Positions 10,304 to 20,000 are shown, numbered from the stretch's first letter. The stretch is 64,000 bases of DNA from Chryseobacterium bernardetii (GCF_003815975.1 NZ_CP033932.1:124001-188000), one strand, 5' to 3'. Translations and numbers: made by a program. The notes: a model not told the origin generated them from the letters alone.

Positions 10304-10332
10304 AGCGTTCAGAGAAATCTGAGCGCTTTTTT
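10304..10332 (+). terminator. Terminator after murA
   Basis: 10-bp stem AGCGTTCAGA / TCTGAGCGCT with a GAAA loop and one wobble pair, followed by six T. Confidence 0.9.
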
Positions 10333-10450
10333 ATTGTCATCTATTCTATGTAGCTTCATTAAATGGGAATTTTTGCTCCTCCAATTGCGATAATTGCCAT
10401 AAAAGTTATCTTACTTTAATTAAAAATCTGCAGGAAGAAACTTTCTTTCT

Positions 10451-10487
10451 AAAAATAAAAAGTGTCCGATAATAAACCGGACACTTT
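10451..10487 (-). terminator. Terminator of the NIL-domain gene
   Basis: AAAGTGTCCG (10459-10468) and CGGACACTTT (10478-10487) form a perfect 10-bp stem. Reading leftward it is followed by TTTTTATTTTT, so it ends the minus-strand gene at 10515. Confidence 0.85.
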
Positions 10488-10514
10488 GAGTAATTAAAAC
10501 TATATGAATCTCCC

Positions 10515-10826
10515 CTAAGAATACTTCCGGCAGAGGTACTCTACCGTTGTATTCAAAAGTTTATTTTTATTCAGATAAATCTCAAGCTGCTGATAATCAT
10601 CTGAACTTGCATTAATATATAACTGTACCGAACCAAAACTGTATCCGTTCACATATTCCACATTTGCTGATAACACTCTGTGACAAATACCCAATTGATT
10701 ATGGATAGTATGCATCAAATGTTCAAATTTCATTTTGCCATTCAACTCTATTTCCAATAACAATTCTTTTTTAGACAGGTTCAGTGTATTTTGAAAAACC
10801 TGCAGGCTTGGGTTAGGTGTAATCAT
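10515..10826 (-). CDS. Stand-alone NIL-domain protein
   Basis: 103 residues, soluble. The region LLLEIELNGK...LGICHRVLSANVEYVNGYSFGSVQLYI matches the NIL domain, a ferredoxin-like ligand-binding module normally found at the C-terminus of the methionine ABC transporter ATPase MetN, where it senses methionine. No ATPase or permease genes are adjacent, so the domain is free. It could be a methionine-binding regulator, a remnant of MetN, or part of a split transporter. Monocistronic, with its own terminator and a 13-bp inverted repeat about 70 bp upstream. Confidence 0.7.
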   Translation of the reverse strand: MITPNPSLQVFQNTLNLSKKELLLEIELNGKMKFEHLMHTIHNQLGICHRVLSANVEYVNGYSFGSVQLYINASSDDYQQLEIYLNKNKLLNTTVEYLCRKYS

Positions 10827-10896
10827 CGCTAAACATTTTTGGGTTAATACTCAGATCATATTGCACTCTGCATTTAAATCTGTCACAAAAATATAA

Positions 10897-10935
10897 AAAA
10901 ATATTAGTCCACCAAATTAGTAGACTAATATTTTT
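10897..10935. promoter_or_regulatory. Perfect 13-bp inverted repeat upstream of the NIL gene
   Basis: AAAAATATTAGTC (10897-10909) and GACTAATATTTTT (10923-10935) with a 13-base spacer. It lies about 71 bp before the NIL-gene ATG. It could be an operator for a dimeric regulator or an RNA hairpin. No gene ends nearby on the plus strand, so a terminator role is less likely. Confidence 0.5.
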
Positions 10936-11010
10936 AAAATTTAACATATAAAAAAAGAAACCGTTACAGCTTCTATGTCTATTCTAATTCAAATTTGGGA
11001 GAAGTATTAG

Positions 11011-11149
11011 GGCTGGAAACCTGAAGCTGGACGCTGGAAATCATCAAATTATTAAACTAAAATAATTTTTATCAATATTAAAACTTTAATATTTCAGGTG
11101 TGATATTCTCTATTAGTTTTCAAATAGTAACTTCCAGCTTCCTTTCTAA
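11011..11149. repeat. Dispersed intergenic repeat, second copy with inverted GCTGGAAG arms
   Basis: The left arm 11011-11045 contains GGCTGGAAAC, GAAGCTGG and ACGCTGGAAA. The right arm around 11129-11149 is the inverse (AAGGAAGCTGGAAGTTAC on the minus strand), overlapping the 3' end of the cysteine-hydrolase gene. Same layout as 5412-5580. This fills most of the 319-bp gap 10827-11145. Confidence 0.5.
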
Positions 11150-11808
11150 TTATTTAAAAGGTCTCCTAACCTTTCTAATTTGTCTGATCCGGCTAATCCG
11201 TTAGGATTACAGCCAGGCTCTCCTTCGGGTACTTTCAGATTTTTCCTAGCATAAAATTCTTCCCAGAATACATTGATTTTTCCTGTCTTTGGATCTATAA
11301 AAGTCATAGGTTCCAATTTAAAGATATGATTGCCACGAAAAGCCCTTTCTACAAAATCTGAACAATAATAAGAGCCTTCATCCAAAATATAATTGAAATT
11401 ATAAGGTTTTCCTACCATAGAATTTGCTTTTTCAATAGCAGCAGGAATAGACTTTTGATATTCGGGTTTCAAACGATACACCACCACATTTTGCTGGTCT
11501 TTTTTCTGGTCTTCCAAAAAATTCTTCAAACTCTGTTTTTGTGAACCACCTTTTGGGGCTGCATGCAGAACAAACATTTTACGACCGTCTTTCTCAAGGA
11601 TCCCGATGTGATCAAAAGAAGCGGTTTTATACTTTTGGGTAACATTATTTATAGCTCCTGAAAGTCCGGTTTCCTTTGCAGTTACAAAAAGCAGATCTCC
11701 ATTTTGAAGCTGTAAACCGTGATAGGAATTACATTGCATTAAGATCAGCAGCAAAAGAGACAATAGCCCTGTGGTAATTCCTTTTTTAATTGTATTATTG
11801 AAGATCAT
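11146..11808 (-). CDS. YiiX/YebB-like NlpC/P60-superfamily cysteine hydrolase, lipoprotein
   Basis: 220 residues. A lipoprotein signal ends in LILMQCNSYHG, so it is membrane-anchored in the periplasm. The domain follows the permuted papain-like fold of YiiX-type proteins: LQNGDLLFV near the start, FDHIGI with the candidate catalytic His, and YYCSDFVERAF with the candidate catalytic Cys. Substrates of this group are unknown; amide bonds in peptides or lipids are likely. It is divergent from the two-component system, with about 110 bp between the two starts. Confidence 0.85.
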   Translation of the reverse strand: MIFNNTIKKGITTGLLSLLLLILMQCNSYHGLQLQNGDLLFVTAKETGLSGAINNVTQKYKTASFDHIGILEKDGRKMFVLHAAPKGGSQKQSLKNFLEDQKKDQQNVVVYRLKPEYQKSIPAAIEKANSMVGKPYNFNYILDEGSYYCSDFVERAFRGNHIFKLEPMTFIDPKTGKINVFWEEFYARKNLKVPEGEPGCNPNGLAGSDKLERLGDLLNN

Positions 11809-11861
11809 TTAATTCAATATTCTGGTTGTTATTCATTCCAAAATTACAAAATAGAAATCAT

Positions 11862-11869
11862 TACATTTG
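11862..11869 (+). promoter_or_regulatory. -7 box of the two-component operon
   Basis: TACATTTG fits TAnnTTTG and lies about 50 bp before the regulator ATG. No good -33 TTG is seen at the right spacing. Confidence 0.5.
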
Positions 11870-11919
11870 TAGAGAATTTCGAACAGCTTTTACAGTAACT
11901 CAAACACTTTATCATTCTT

Positions 11920-12618
11920 ATGCCTCATATTTTACTTGTTGAAGATGATAAAAGACTTTCACGCCTTATTGGCAGAGGTCTTCTGGAACAGGATATGGAT
12001 GTAAGTTTTGCCTATGATGGTGAAAAAGCAGCTGAATTGGCCACTACTCAGGATTTTGACCTCATTATTACAGATATTATCGTCCCATTGAAAAACGGAC
12101 TGGATATCTGTAGGGAGATAAAAAGCTCCAAGCCTCATGTTCCTGTTATTATGCTGACTGCATTGGGAACTACAGATGATAAACTGGAAGGTTTTGATTC
12201 CGGAGCGGATGATTACCTGACCAAACCTTTTGAAATGCGTGAACTGATTGCGAGAGTTAAAGTATTAATGAAAAGGTTTTCTCTGCATTCTTCTACAGAA
12301 CCAATATTAAGATATGAAAATATCGAAATGGATCTGAAGCTGAAATCAGTAAGCCGAAACGGAATTCCTGTCAAACTTACACCAAAGGAATTCAACCTGA
12401 TGAAATACATGCTGGAAAATCCTGAAAGAGTTCTTTCCCGTTCAGAAATCGCAGAAAATGTATGGGAAACCCATTTCGATACCGGAACAAATTTTATTGA
12501 TGTCTATATCAACTATATCCGGAAAAAGATTGACAAGGATTTTGAAAATAAGCTGATCCATACCAAAGCAGGAATGGGCTTTATTTTAAAAAAAGGTTAC
12601 GAAGAACACCAGCGATAA
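11920..12618 (+). CDS. OmpR-family response regulator
   Basis: 232 residues: receiver domain (1-115) with the acidic pair Asp9/Asp10, phosphoacceptor Asp52 (IITDIIVP) and Lys in LTKPFEMRE, then a winged-helix DNA-binding domain (about 128-228; LTPKEFNLMKYML...VLSRSEIAENVW...IDVYINYIRKKID). It resembles CusR/CopR-type metal regulators. The sensor kinase follows after 11 bp. The metal-type RND efflux operon at 15.4-21.4 kb is a plausible but unproven target. Confidence 0.93.
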   Translation: MPHILLVEDDKRLSRLIGRGLLEQDMDVSFAYDGEKAAELATTQDFDLIITDIIVPLKNGLDICREIKSSKPHVPVIMLTALGTTDDKLEGFDSGADDYLTKPFEMRELIARVKVLMKRFSLHSSTEPILRYENIEMDLKLKSVSRNGIPVKLTPKEFNLMKYMLENPERVLSRSEIAENVWETHFDTGTNFIDVYINYIRKKIDKDFENKLIHTKAGMGFILKKGYEEHQR

Positions 12619-12629
12619 AATCATAAGGC

Positions 12630-13997
12630 ATGAAAATAAGAACCCGGCTTACTTTACTCTTTACCATTATTACGGCCATGCTGATGATATTTTATGGTAT
12701 TGCCGTATATTATTCTTCAAGTGAAGCCAGGGAAGTCTCATTTTATGCCCAGCTCCGAAACGAAGCGGTAGCCAAAGCCAATCTTTTTTTTCAGAGTACC
12801 CTGAATGAGAAGGAAATGCACCGTGTTTACAAAAACAATACAAAAACCATTAATGAAGTTCAGGTTGCTATTTATGATCCGGAATTCAATCTTGTGTATC
12901 ACGATGATTCAAAAGTAGATTTTGTAAAGGAAGATCCGAAAATGCTTTCCAGTATTTTAAAAAAGAAAGAAATCAGTTTTTTTATTGATGATCTTCAGGC
13001 CATAGGAATGGTTTATACCCATAACGGGAAGGAATATTTAGTTACAGCGGCCGGATATGATCAGTATGGATATAAATCAATCAATCACCTTCTAACAATC
13101 AGTATTATTGCCTTCATCAGTATTTTAATCTTTATCTATTTAGCCGGCATATTCCTTGCAAAAAAAGCACTATATCCTTTGAGTGAAATGGTTCATCAGA
13201 TAAAGAACATCACTGCCGGAAAACTACAGCTGCGTCTAAAAACCACCGGAGAGAAAGATGAACTGAATGAATTGGCTCAAAACTTCAACGGAATGCTGGA
13301 AAGACTGGAAAATTCGTTTGACGCTCAAAAGCACTTTGTCTCCAATATTTCCCACGAACTGCGAACTCCTCTATCCGCTATTATTACTGAACTGGAATTC
13401 TCCTCTGAAAAAGAACAGACCAAAGCAGAATATCAGCAGACTATTCAATATGCACTGGATGACGCCAGGAATATGGCAAAATTATCCAATAGCTTAATGG
13501 ATTTAGCCAAAGCCAGCTATGATCCCAATGAAATAAGTTTTTACGAGGTACGGCTGGATGAAATCCTGTTGGAATCTTACTCAAAAATCCTAAAGGAAAA
13601 TCAGGAGTATAAAATTTCATTAAATATTGACAGTGATACAGAAGAGCACCAGCTTGTTATATGGGGAAATGAGTATTTATTACGGGTTGCCTTTAACAAT
13701 CTCATTGATAATGCCTGCAAATATTCTCCGGTGCATACCTGCCGGATTGATGTTAAAGCAACTAATAAAAAACTTTACATCAGTTTCATCAATACAGGAA
13801 TTACCATTTCACAGGAAGATTTACTCCATATTTTTGAACCCTTTTACAGAAGTGAAGCGTCTAAACAGGAAAAAGGCTATGGGATAGGACTGTTCTTAAC
13901 TAAAAAAATTATTGATCTTCATCACGCAGCTATAAGCATGATATCTGAAAATAATACAACTGTTTTTACGGTGGTATTTGATATTGAAGCCATTTAG
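12630..13997 (+). CDS. Sensor histidine kinase
   Basis: 455 residues. Transmembrane helices at about 8-28 and 155-175 enclose a periplasmic sensor domain; a HAMP linker follows (ALYPLSEMVHQIKNITAGKL). The dimerisation/phosphotransfer helix carries His242 in FVSNISHELRTPLSA. The ATP-binding domain has the N box (RVAFNNLIDNACKYS), F box (IFEPFYRSEA) and G box (GYGIGLFL). It pairs with the upstream response regulator in one operon. The signal is unknown; the overall architecture matches CusS-like kinases. Confidence 0.93.
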   Translation: MKIRTRLTLLFTIITAMLMIFYGIAVYYSSSEAREVSFYAQLRNEAVAKANLFFQSTLNEKEMHRVYKNNTKTINEVQVAIYDPEFNLVYHDDSKVDFVKEDPKMLSSILKKKEISFFIDDLQAIGMVYTHNGKEYLVTAAGYDQYGYKSINHLLTISIIAFISILIFIYLAGIFLAKKALYPLSEMVHQIKNITAGKLQLRLKTTGEKDELNELAQNFNGMLERLENSFDAQKHFVSNISHELRTPLSAIITELEFSSEKEQTKAEYQQTIQYALDDARNMAKLSNSLMDLAKASYDPNEISFYEVRLDEILLESYSKILKENQEYKISLNIDSDTEEHQLVIWGNEYLLRVAFNNLIDNACKYSPVHTCRIDVKATNKKLYISFINTGITISQEDLLHIFEPFYRSEASKQEKGYGIGLFLTKKIIDLHHAAISMISENNTTVFTVVFDIEAI

Positions 13998-14013
13998 TAT
14001 TTTATATTTTTTG

Positions 14014-14046
14014 AACCACAACGCCACAAAAGTTTTAAACACTAAC
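14014..14046 (+). repeat. Single arm of a dispersed AACCACAA...CACAAAAGTT repeat
   Basis: The segment resembles both arms of the inverted repeat at 21506-21693: AACCACAA, then CACAAAAGTT, then AACACT. It lies in the gap between the kinase and the DMT transporter gene (13998-14214), which otherwise shows nothing recognisable. Confidence 0.4.
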
Positions 14047-14214
14047 GTTATTTAAACTAACAAACTTTATAAATAAAAGTATCCCTTAAGCTTTTGAAAA
14101 CCTTTGATTTCTTACTCATAACCTCCATGTAGATCAGTGCAATCTGTGGGAATATAAAATTCAAATAGTATTACCGTGATGATAAACCCAAATGGTTTAA
14201 ATATGAGTATTCTT

Positions 14215-15066
14215 CTAAGTATGGGAAGCAGCCCTTTTATTGAAAACAGTAGTTCCTATACTTGCCGCAATAACACAACTAATGGAGATCCATTGTAAAA
14301 AAGACAGTTCTTCAGCAAGAAATACCAGTCCGGAAAGAGCTGCAAACGCAGGTTCCAGACTCATCAGAATGCTGAATGTTTTTGCCGGAAGCCTTTTTAA
14401 GGCCATCATTTCTAAAGAAAAAGGTAAAGCACTGGATAAAATAGCCACTCCCAAACCTTTTACAAAAATAGTCGGGGTCATATTAAAAACCGCTCCGTCC
14501 CATATTGTGAAAGGGATAATTACCAGGCTGGCAAATAACATTCCTGTGGTTACGGCATCTTTTCCGTCCATTATTTTAGAAACTTTTCCACCCATAACAA
14601 TATAAAGAGCCCAGAATATTCCGGCAAGGAAAGCCAGTCCAAGGCCTAATAAATCTACATGATCACTTTTCCAGGGAACGATAAGTAAGATTCCTATACA
14701 GGCCAGTAAGGCCCAAACTACGTCCAGCAATTTACGGGACAATGCCAATGCAAGAAATAGCGGACCTGCAAATTCTACAGTTACTGCCAGCCCTAACGGA
14801 ATCCTTTGGATCGCCATATAAAAAATAAGATTCATAGCTGCCAGCCCTGTTCCATACATCGCACAATACTTCCACTTTTGCGGGGTAAATTCTAAAAATT
14901 TTGGGCGGTTGATGATAGTAAGCAGAACTGCAGAAAGTACAATCCTCAAAGTAACGGTTCCGATAGCTCCAATTGCCGGAAAAAGCTGCTTGGCAATTGA
15001 TGCTCCACCCTGTACACAGATGATGGCCAAAAGTGTGGCAGGAATCGCTAAATTTGAATTTTTCAT
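14215..15066 (-). CDS. DMT-superfamily exporter, RhtA-like
   Basis: 283 residues from the ATG at 15066 (MKNSNLAIPA). A start at 15093 would only add a short polar tail before the first helix. About ten hydrophobic helices in two EamA repeats, with PLGLAVTVEFAGPL and LEPAFAALSGL at the repeat junctions. It resembles the RhtA threonine/homoserine exporter branch; substrate not certain. Located in the inner membrane. It is transcribed leftward, tail to tail with the sensor kinase. Confidence 0.85.
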   Translation of the reverse strand: MKNSNLAIPATLLAIICVQGGASIAKQLFPAIGAIGTVTLRIVLSAVLLTIINRPKFLEFTPQKWKYCAMYGTGLAAMNLIFYMAIQRIPLGLAVTVEFAGPLFLALALSRKLLDVVWALLACIGILLIVPWKSDHVDLLGLGLAFLAGIFWALYIVMGGKVSKIMDGKDAVTTGMLFASLVIIPFTIWDGAVFNMTPTIFVKGLGVAILSSALPFSLEMMALKRLPAKTFSILMSLEPAFAALSGLVFLAEELSFLQWISISCVIAASIGTTVFNKRAASHT

Positions 15067-15326
15067 TTCTAAAATATATAATTTATAAGACAACTTTGGT
15101 ATGAAACCGGGAATAAAAACAGGCTTTAATCTACAAAACTAATAACAGTGAAGTATAAAGCTGGATTTTTGCCAAATGTATTGAAATTTAATGGTTAAAA
15201 ATGGTTACAGATGAAAACTTTTAAATCTCAATCTGTAACCATTAGTAAAACCTGCTTCTATTTTCTCTAATAAAATTCTAATTACATTCTAAAGTTTTTC
15301 TAACAGCTTAACAAAGCCACTCTTCC

Positions 15327-15334
15327 TACTTTTG
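15327..15334 (+). promoter_or_regulatory. -7 box of the mgtC-efflux operon
   Basis: TACTTTTG (then C) fits TAnnTTTGC. It places the RNA start near 15341, about 110 bases before the mgtC ATG. No clear -33 TTG is visible. The rest of the 386-bp gap 15067-15452 upstream of this box holds nothing else I can name. Confidence 0.55.
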
Positions 15335-15354
15335 CCCTGTAAAAAATAAAGCAC

Positions 15355-15390
15355 ATGGACGCAGATCCTTACAGTAATTATCAATCTTAA
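15355..15390 (+). CDS. Putative 11-codon leader peptide MDADPYSNYQS
   Basis: ATG 15355 lies about 14 bases after the predicted RNA start. The product is MDADPYSNYQS, and its TAA (15388-15390) touches the 5' side of a hairpin. The acidic/proline start (DADP) is reminiscent of the enterobacterial MgtL leader (MEPDP...), whose translation destabilises ribosomes at low magnesium. After the TAA the same frame stays open for 21 codons and ends at a TGA overlapping the mgtC ATG (TTATGA). No database support was checked; it could be chance. Confidence 0.4.
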   Translation: MDADPYSNYQS

Positions 15391-15432
15391 GCTTTAGTTG
15401 TACCTACTTTTCCCGTACAGCTCACAAAGCTT
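15389..15432 (+). promoter_or_regulatory. Hairpin in the mgtC leader RNA
   Basis: AAGCTTT (15389-15395) pairs with AAAGCTT (15426-15432), and TGTAC (15399-15403) with GTACA (15415-15419). An A-rich stretch follows before the mgtC ATG, not a T run, so this is not a simple terminator. A ribosome at the end of the leader ORF would cover its 5' arm. Confidence 0.55.
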
Positions 15433-15452
15433 TACAAAAAAAAGGAAAAGTT

Positions 15453-15932
15453 ATGAATACATTTGAATTTACACTTCGTTTATTAACTGCATTCTGTTTA
15501 GGCGCCGGTATTGGTTTTGAGAGACAGTGGCGTAAAAAAAATGCAGGTCTCCGCACTAATACTTTAGTTTGTATAGGCTCTGCAGCGTTTGTGCTCATTG
15601 CTATCAGAATTGGTGGTGATGCAGCCGGAAGAATTACCTCTTACATCGTCAGCGGAATCGGATTTCTCGGTGGCGGTGTCATCATGAAAGATGGCCTTAC
15701 CGTAAGAGGATTAAATACCGCAGCAACTTTATGGTGTTCCGCAGCTATAGGGGCATTATGTGTACTCGGATATCCCAAAGAAGCCCTCATTACCGTGTTT
15801 TTCATTATTTCCACCAATATATTTTTGCGCCCCGCTTTATCTAGCCAAAAAGAAGCCAGAAGTAAGAAGTTAGTCTTTAAGAAAAAGAACAATACAAAAC
15901 CCAAAATCAGCAACCGTACCCAATTTTATTAA
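15453..15932 (+). CDS. MgtC/SapB family membrane protein
   Basis: 159 residues with four or five transmembrane helices. Family motifs: AGIGFERQWRKKNAGLRTNTLVCIGSAAF, then GIGFLGGGVIMK and GLNTAATLWCSAAIG. It has only the membrane domain and lacks the C-terminal ACT-like domain of Salmonella MgtC, so it is closer to SapB. MgtC proteins act in low-magnesium adaptation, in part by inhibiting the F-type ATPase. It is the first gene of an operon with an HME-type RND efflux system (hlyD 4 bp downstream), an uncommon pairing that suggests a divalent-metal context. Confidence 0.9.
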   Translation: MNTFEFTLRLLTAFCLGAGIGFERQWRKKNAGLRTNTLVCIGSAAFVLIAIRIGGDAAGRITSYIVSGIGFLGGGVIMKDGLTVRGLNTAATLWCSAAIGALCVLGYPKEALITVFFIISTNIFLRPALSSQKEARSKKLVFKKKNNTKPKISNRTQFY

Positions 15933-15936
15933 GATC

Positions 15937-17034
15937 ATGAAAAGAATCTTCTTAAGCATTATCATTCTTTTTGCAGCCTCCTGCAAAGACAATGTTACAC
16001 AACAAGCTCCGGAACAGAAAATTATCCTGAAAGACAGTCAGATTACCATTCCTGAAAACAGTCCCGTTTTAAAGAAAATCAAGACAGTCATTATTAACGA
16101 TCAGGAGTACAGCCATGATATTACTTCTGTAGGAACAATAGAAACGATTCCTAACAATTATGCCGAAATTGCCAGCCCGTTTTCGGGAAGAGTCACAAAA
16201 GCTTTTGTGAATATCGGGCAGAAAGTAAATGCCGGAAGTCCACTTTTTGAAGTGCTGTCTTCAGGATACCTGGGTGTACAGAAAGAATATTCCGATGCTC
16301 TGAATGAAGCCGGTTTAGCAGAAAAGAAATACAAACGTCAGCAGGATCTTGTAAAACACGGTGTGGGAATACAAAAGGAGCTGGAAGAAGCTGAAACGGA
16401 GCTCAGAAATAAAAAGATATCCCTATCCAATGCCTCCACAGCATTAAAAATTTATAACAACCAGGGAAAAAGCTCCGGAGGTTTGGTTGTAAGAGCCCCC
16501 ATTGCCGGCGAAGTAATTTCCAGCAAAATTGTGACCGGGCAGTACCTCCGCGAAGATGCCGAACCTGTGATGATTGTTGCTGAACTTTCTAAGGTCTGGA
16601 TTTCCGGAGAAGTAAAAGAAAAGGATCTTCGGTTTATTAAAAACGGAGATCAGGTATCCGTAAAAGTTAATACTTATCCTGACAGAGCCATTACCGGAAA
16701 AGTATACCATATCAATGATTGGGTAGATGAAGCCACAAGAAGCATCAAAGTTTTAATACAGTGTGATAATCCCGACAGAACATTAAAACCCGGCATGTTT
16801 GCCACCATCACCTATTCCACCGATTCTGAAAACACAATTATGATCCCAACCTCTGCGCTGATGCAGAAGGACGACAACCAATATGTCTGGATCAAAACCG
16901 GAAAAAACCAGTTCATGAAGCGTAATGTAACCACCGCTGAAGCTTCTGAAAAAACAGTAAAGGTTACTTCGGGGCTTAAACCGGGAGATGAGCTCATGAC
17001 AACCGGAGGAATTTATCTGCTGGATATAAAATAA
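15937..17034 (+). CDS. RND efflux periplasmic adaptor (HlyD/CusB family)
   Basis: 365 residues. The lipoprotein signal FAASCKDN anchors it in the inner membrane. Lipoyl-like halves (PFSGRVTKAFVNIGQKVNAGSPLFEV and VVRAPIAGEVIS) flank an alpha-helical hairpin (about 105-165), then a beta-barrel and membrane-proximal domain (PGMFATITY, IPTSALM). It links the RND pump to the outer-membrane channel. No metal-binding Met or His cluster is evident at the N-terminus, which argues against a copper/silver-specific CusB. Confidence 0.9.
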   Translation: MKRIFLSIIILFAASCKDNVTQQAPEQKIILKDSQITIPENSPVLKKIKTVIINDQEYSHDITSVGTIETIPNNYAEIASPFSGRVTKAFVNIGQKVNAGSPLFEVLSSGYLGVQKEYSDALNEAGLAEKKYKRQQDLVKHGVGIQKELEEAETELRNKKISLSNASTALKIYNNQGKSSGGLVVRAPIAGEVISSKIVTGQYLREDAEPVMIVAELSKVWISGEVKEKDLRFIKNGDQVSVKVNTYPDRAITGKVYHINDWVDEATRSIKVLIQCDNPDRTLKPGMFATITYSTDSENTIMIPTSALMQKDDNQYVWIKTGKNQFMKRNVTTAEASEKTVKVTSGLKPGDELMTTGGIYLLDIK

Positions 17035-17076
17035 ATGTTGAATGTAGAAAATGAGATTTCCCATTAAAGCTAGATT

Positions 17077-20000
17077 ATGAAAAAGTTATTAACAGTTTCC
17101 ATACAGAAAAAATGGCTCATACTGGCCCTTTTTATATTATTAGGATTTTTTGGATATTATTCCTGGACCCAACTTTCTGTTGAAGCTTATCCGGATATTG
17201 CAGATACCACTTCACAGGTAGTGACCCAGGTGCAGGGATTAGCGGCAGAAGAAGTAGAACAGCAGATCACCGTTCCCCTGGAAAGAGCTCTTAACGGGAT
17301 TCCGGGAATGCATGTGATGCGAAGTAAAAGTACTTTCGGGCTTTCTATGATTACCATTGTATTTGATGACGGAATTGATGATTATTGGGCAAGACAGCGT
17401 ATTCAGGAAAGATTGGCTGAAGTTTCCCTGCCCTATGGAGCCCAGCCGGGATTAGATCCTTTGACATCGCCCGTAGGAGAAATCTACCGGTATGTAATTG
17501 AAAGTGACAATCACAACCTGAGAGAGCTTACTGATCTCCAGAATTTTGTAATCATTCCCAGGATAAAACAGGTTTCAGGAATTGCAGATGTAACTAATTT
17601 CGGAGGAATTACAACACAATTTCAAATAGAACTTGATCCCAATAAGCTGGAACAGTATGGTCTTACTCTGGCAGAAGTTATTGAAACCATCAGTAAGAAC
17701 AACGCCAGCGCAGGCGGAAGTATGCTTCCCCGCGGAGATCTTGCCTATGTTGTTCGAGGAATCGGATTGATTAAAAATCTTGATGATCTTGGAAAAACCG
17801 TTGTAAAAACAGAAAAAGGAGTTCCTGTTCTTTTAAATGATATTGGAAATCTTAAATATGGAAACCTTGAACGTAAAGGCATTCTTGGCTTTACCGACAG
17901 AGACAGAAATTATAATGAAAGTGTAGGCGGAATTGTCCTGCTGTTAAAAGGGCAAAATCCGTCACAGGTATTGATTGGGGTACACGAAGCAGTAGATGAA
18001 CTCAATAAAAATATTCTTCCGGCTGGGGTAAAAATTCATACTTATCTGGATAGGACAGATCTTGTAAAAACCACTCTTAATACAGTATCCCATACTTTAA
18101 CGGAAGGAATTGTGCTGGTCATTATTATCCTGATTGTGTTCCTTGGAAGCTGGCGGGGAGCTCTTTTAACAGCCATTACGATTCCTTTTTCACTTCTTAT
18201 TGCTTTTATTTTAATGCATTTTACCAATATTCCGGCCAATCTTCTTTCATTAGGTGCTATAGATTTCGGAATTATTGTAGACGGCTCCATTGTAATGCTG
18301 GAAGCTATTCTAAGGCAGAGAGAAGAACATCCCGACAAGGAACTGGAAGAAAAAACAATCATTCAAAAAGCCACTGAAATTGCGAAACCGATATTCTTTT
18401 CAGGAATTATCATCATTACAGCTTACCTGCCTTTATTCGCATTTGAAAGAGTGGAAAAAAAATTATTTACCCCAATGGCATTTACTGTAGGATACGCATT
18501 ATTAGGAGCTTTGGCAGTAGCTTTACTGCTCATTCCGGGACTGGCTTATATGATCTACAGAAAGCCGAGAAAACTCTATCATAACCGATGGCTTGAAAAA
18601 GTAAGCAACGCTTATGGAAAAGGAATTGATAAGATCATGTCTGCTCCCAAAAAGATTTTTATTCCTGCAGGAATTGTATTGCTTGGAGCCGGAATTCTTT
18701 CCTACAGCGTAGGTAAAGATTTTTTACCGGAACTTGACGAAGGTTCTATCTGGCTACAGGTACAGCTTCCACCCGGAATTTCATTGGAAAAAGCTCAGGA
18801 AATGAGTGATTCTCTCCGCATGAAAACAATGAAACACTCCGAGGTTACTTACATTATGGTACAGGCAGGGCGTAATGATGATGGTACCGACCCGTGGACA
18901 GCTTCCCATTTTGAAGTATCGGTAGGCATAAAACCTTATAAAGAATGGCCATCAGGAAAAACAAAAGCAGACCTCATCAAAGAATTGGCAGAAGATTATA
19001 AGAACATGCCAGGTTTCACAGTAGGTTTTTCTCAACCTATGATTGATGGGGTTATGGATAAAATATCTGGTGCTCACAGTGAATTAGTGGTAAAAATCTA
19101 TGGGGACGACTTTGCCGGAACAAGGCAGGTTGCAGAAAATGTTCTTTCCCTTTTAAAAACCGTTCCCGGTTCTGCAGATCTTGCCATTGACCAGGAACCG
19201 CCACTTCCCCAGTTACAGATTATTGCTGACAGAAATAAAATTGCCCAATATGGTCTGAATGTTTCTGATGTTACGGATCTTATTGAAACCGCACTCGGCG
19301 GAAAAGCGGTCTCACAAATCTTCATTGGCAACAAAGTATATGATATTTCCTGCCGTTATGTGGAAAACAGCCGAAATACTCCTGAAAAAATAGGAAATCT
19401 GATGCTGGCCTCTTCTTCGGGAGCAAAAATTCCGCTTTCACAGATTGCCGCCGTAAAACTGAGTACCGGAGAAAGTACCATTACAAGGGAAATGAACAGA
19501 AGACACCTCACTGTAAAACTTAACCTGCGGGGTCGTGACCTTACTTCGTTCATCAACGAAGCACAGAAAAGCATTGAAAAGAATATCCGTTACGATCATG
19601 CAAAATACCAGATCAAGTGGGGCGGGCAGTTTGAAAATAAGAACAGGGCTTATTCAAGATTAGCTGTTATTGTTCCGTTGGCATTAGCTGTTATGTTCCT
19701 GTTGTTGTACGGAGCGTTTGGAACCTTCAGACAGGCATTGGTTTTAATGAGTATTATTCCGCTGGCTTTATTTGGCGGAATGCTGGCCTTAAATATCAGG
19801 GGAATGTCACTCAACGTATCTTCTGCGGTAGGTTTTATTGCTTTGTTTGGAGTGGCTATTCAGAATGGGGTGATTATGGTTTCCCATATCAACACCTTGA
19901 GAAAAACCGGGATTCCGCTTAAATCTTCGGTCATTCAGGGAGCAAAAGACCGTTTCAGACCGGTACTGATGACCGCCTCGGTAGCGATCATTGGATTATT

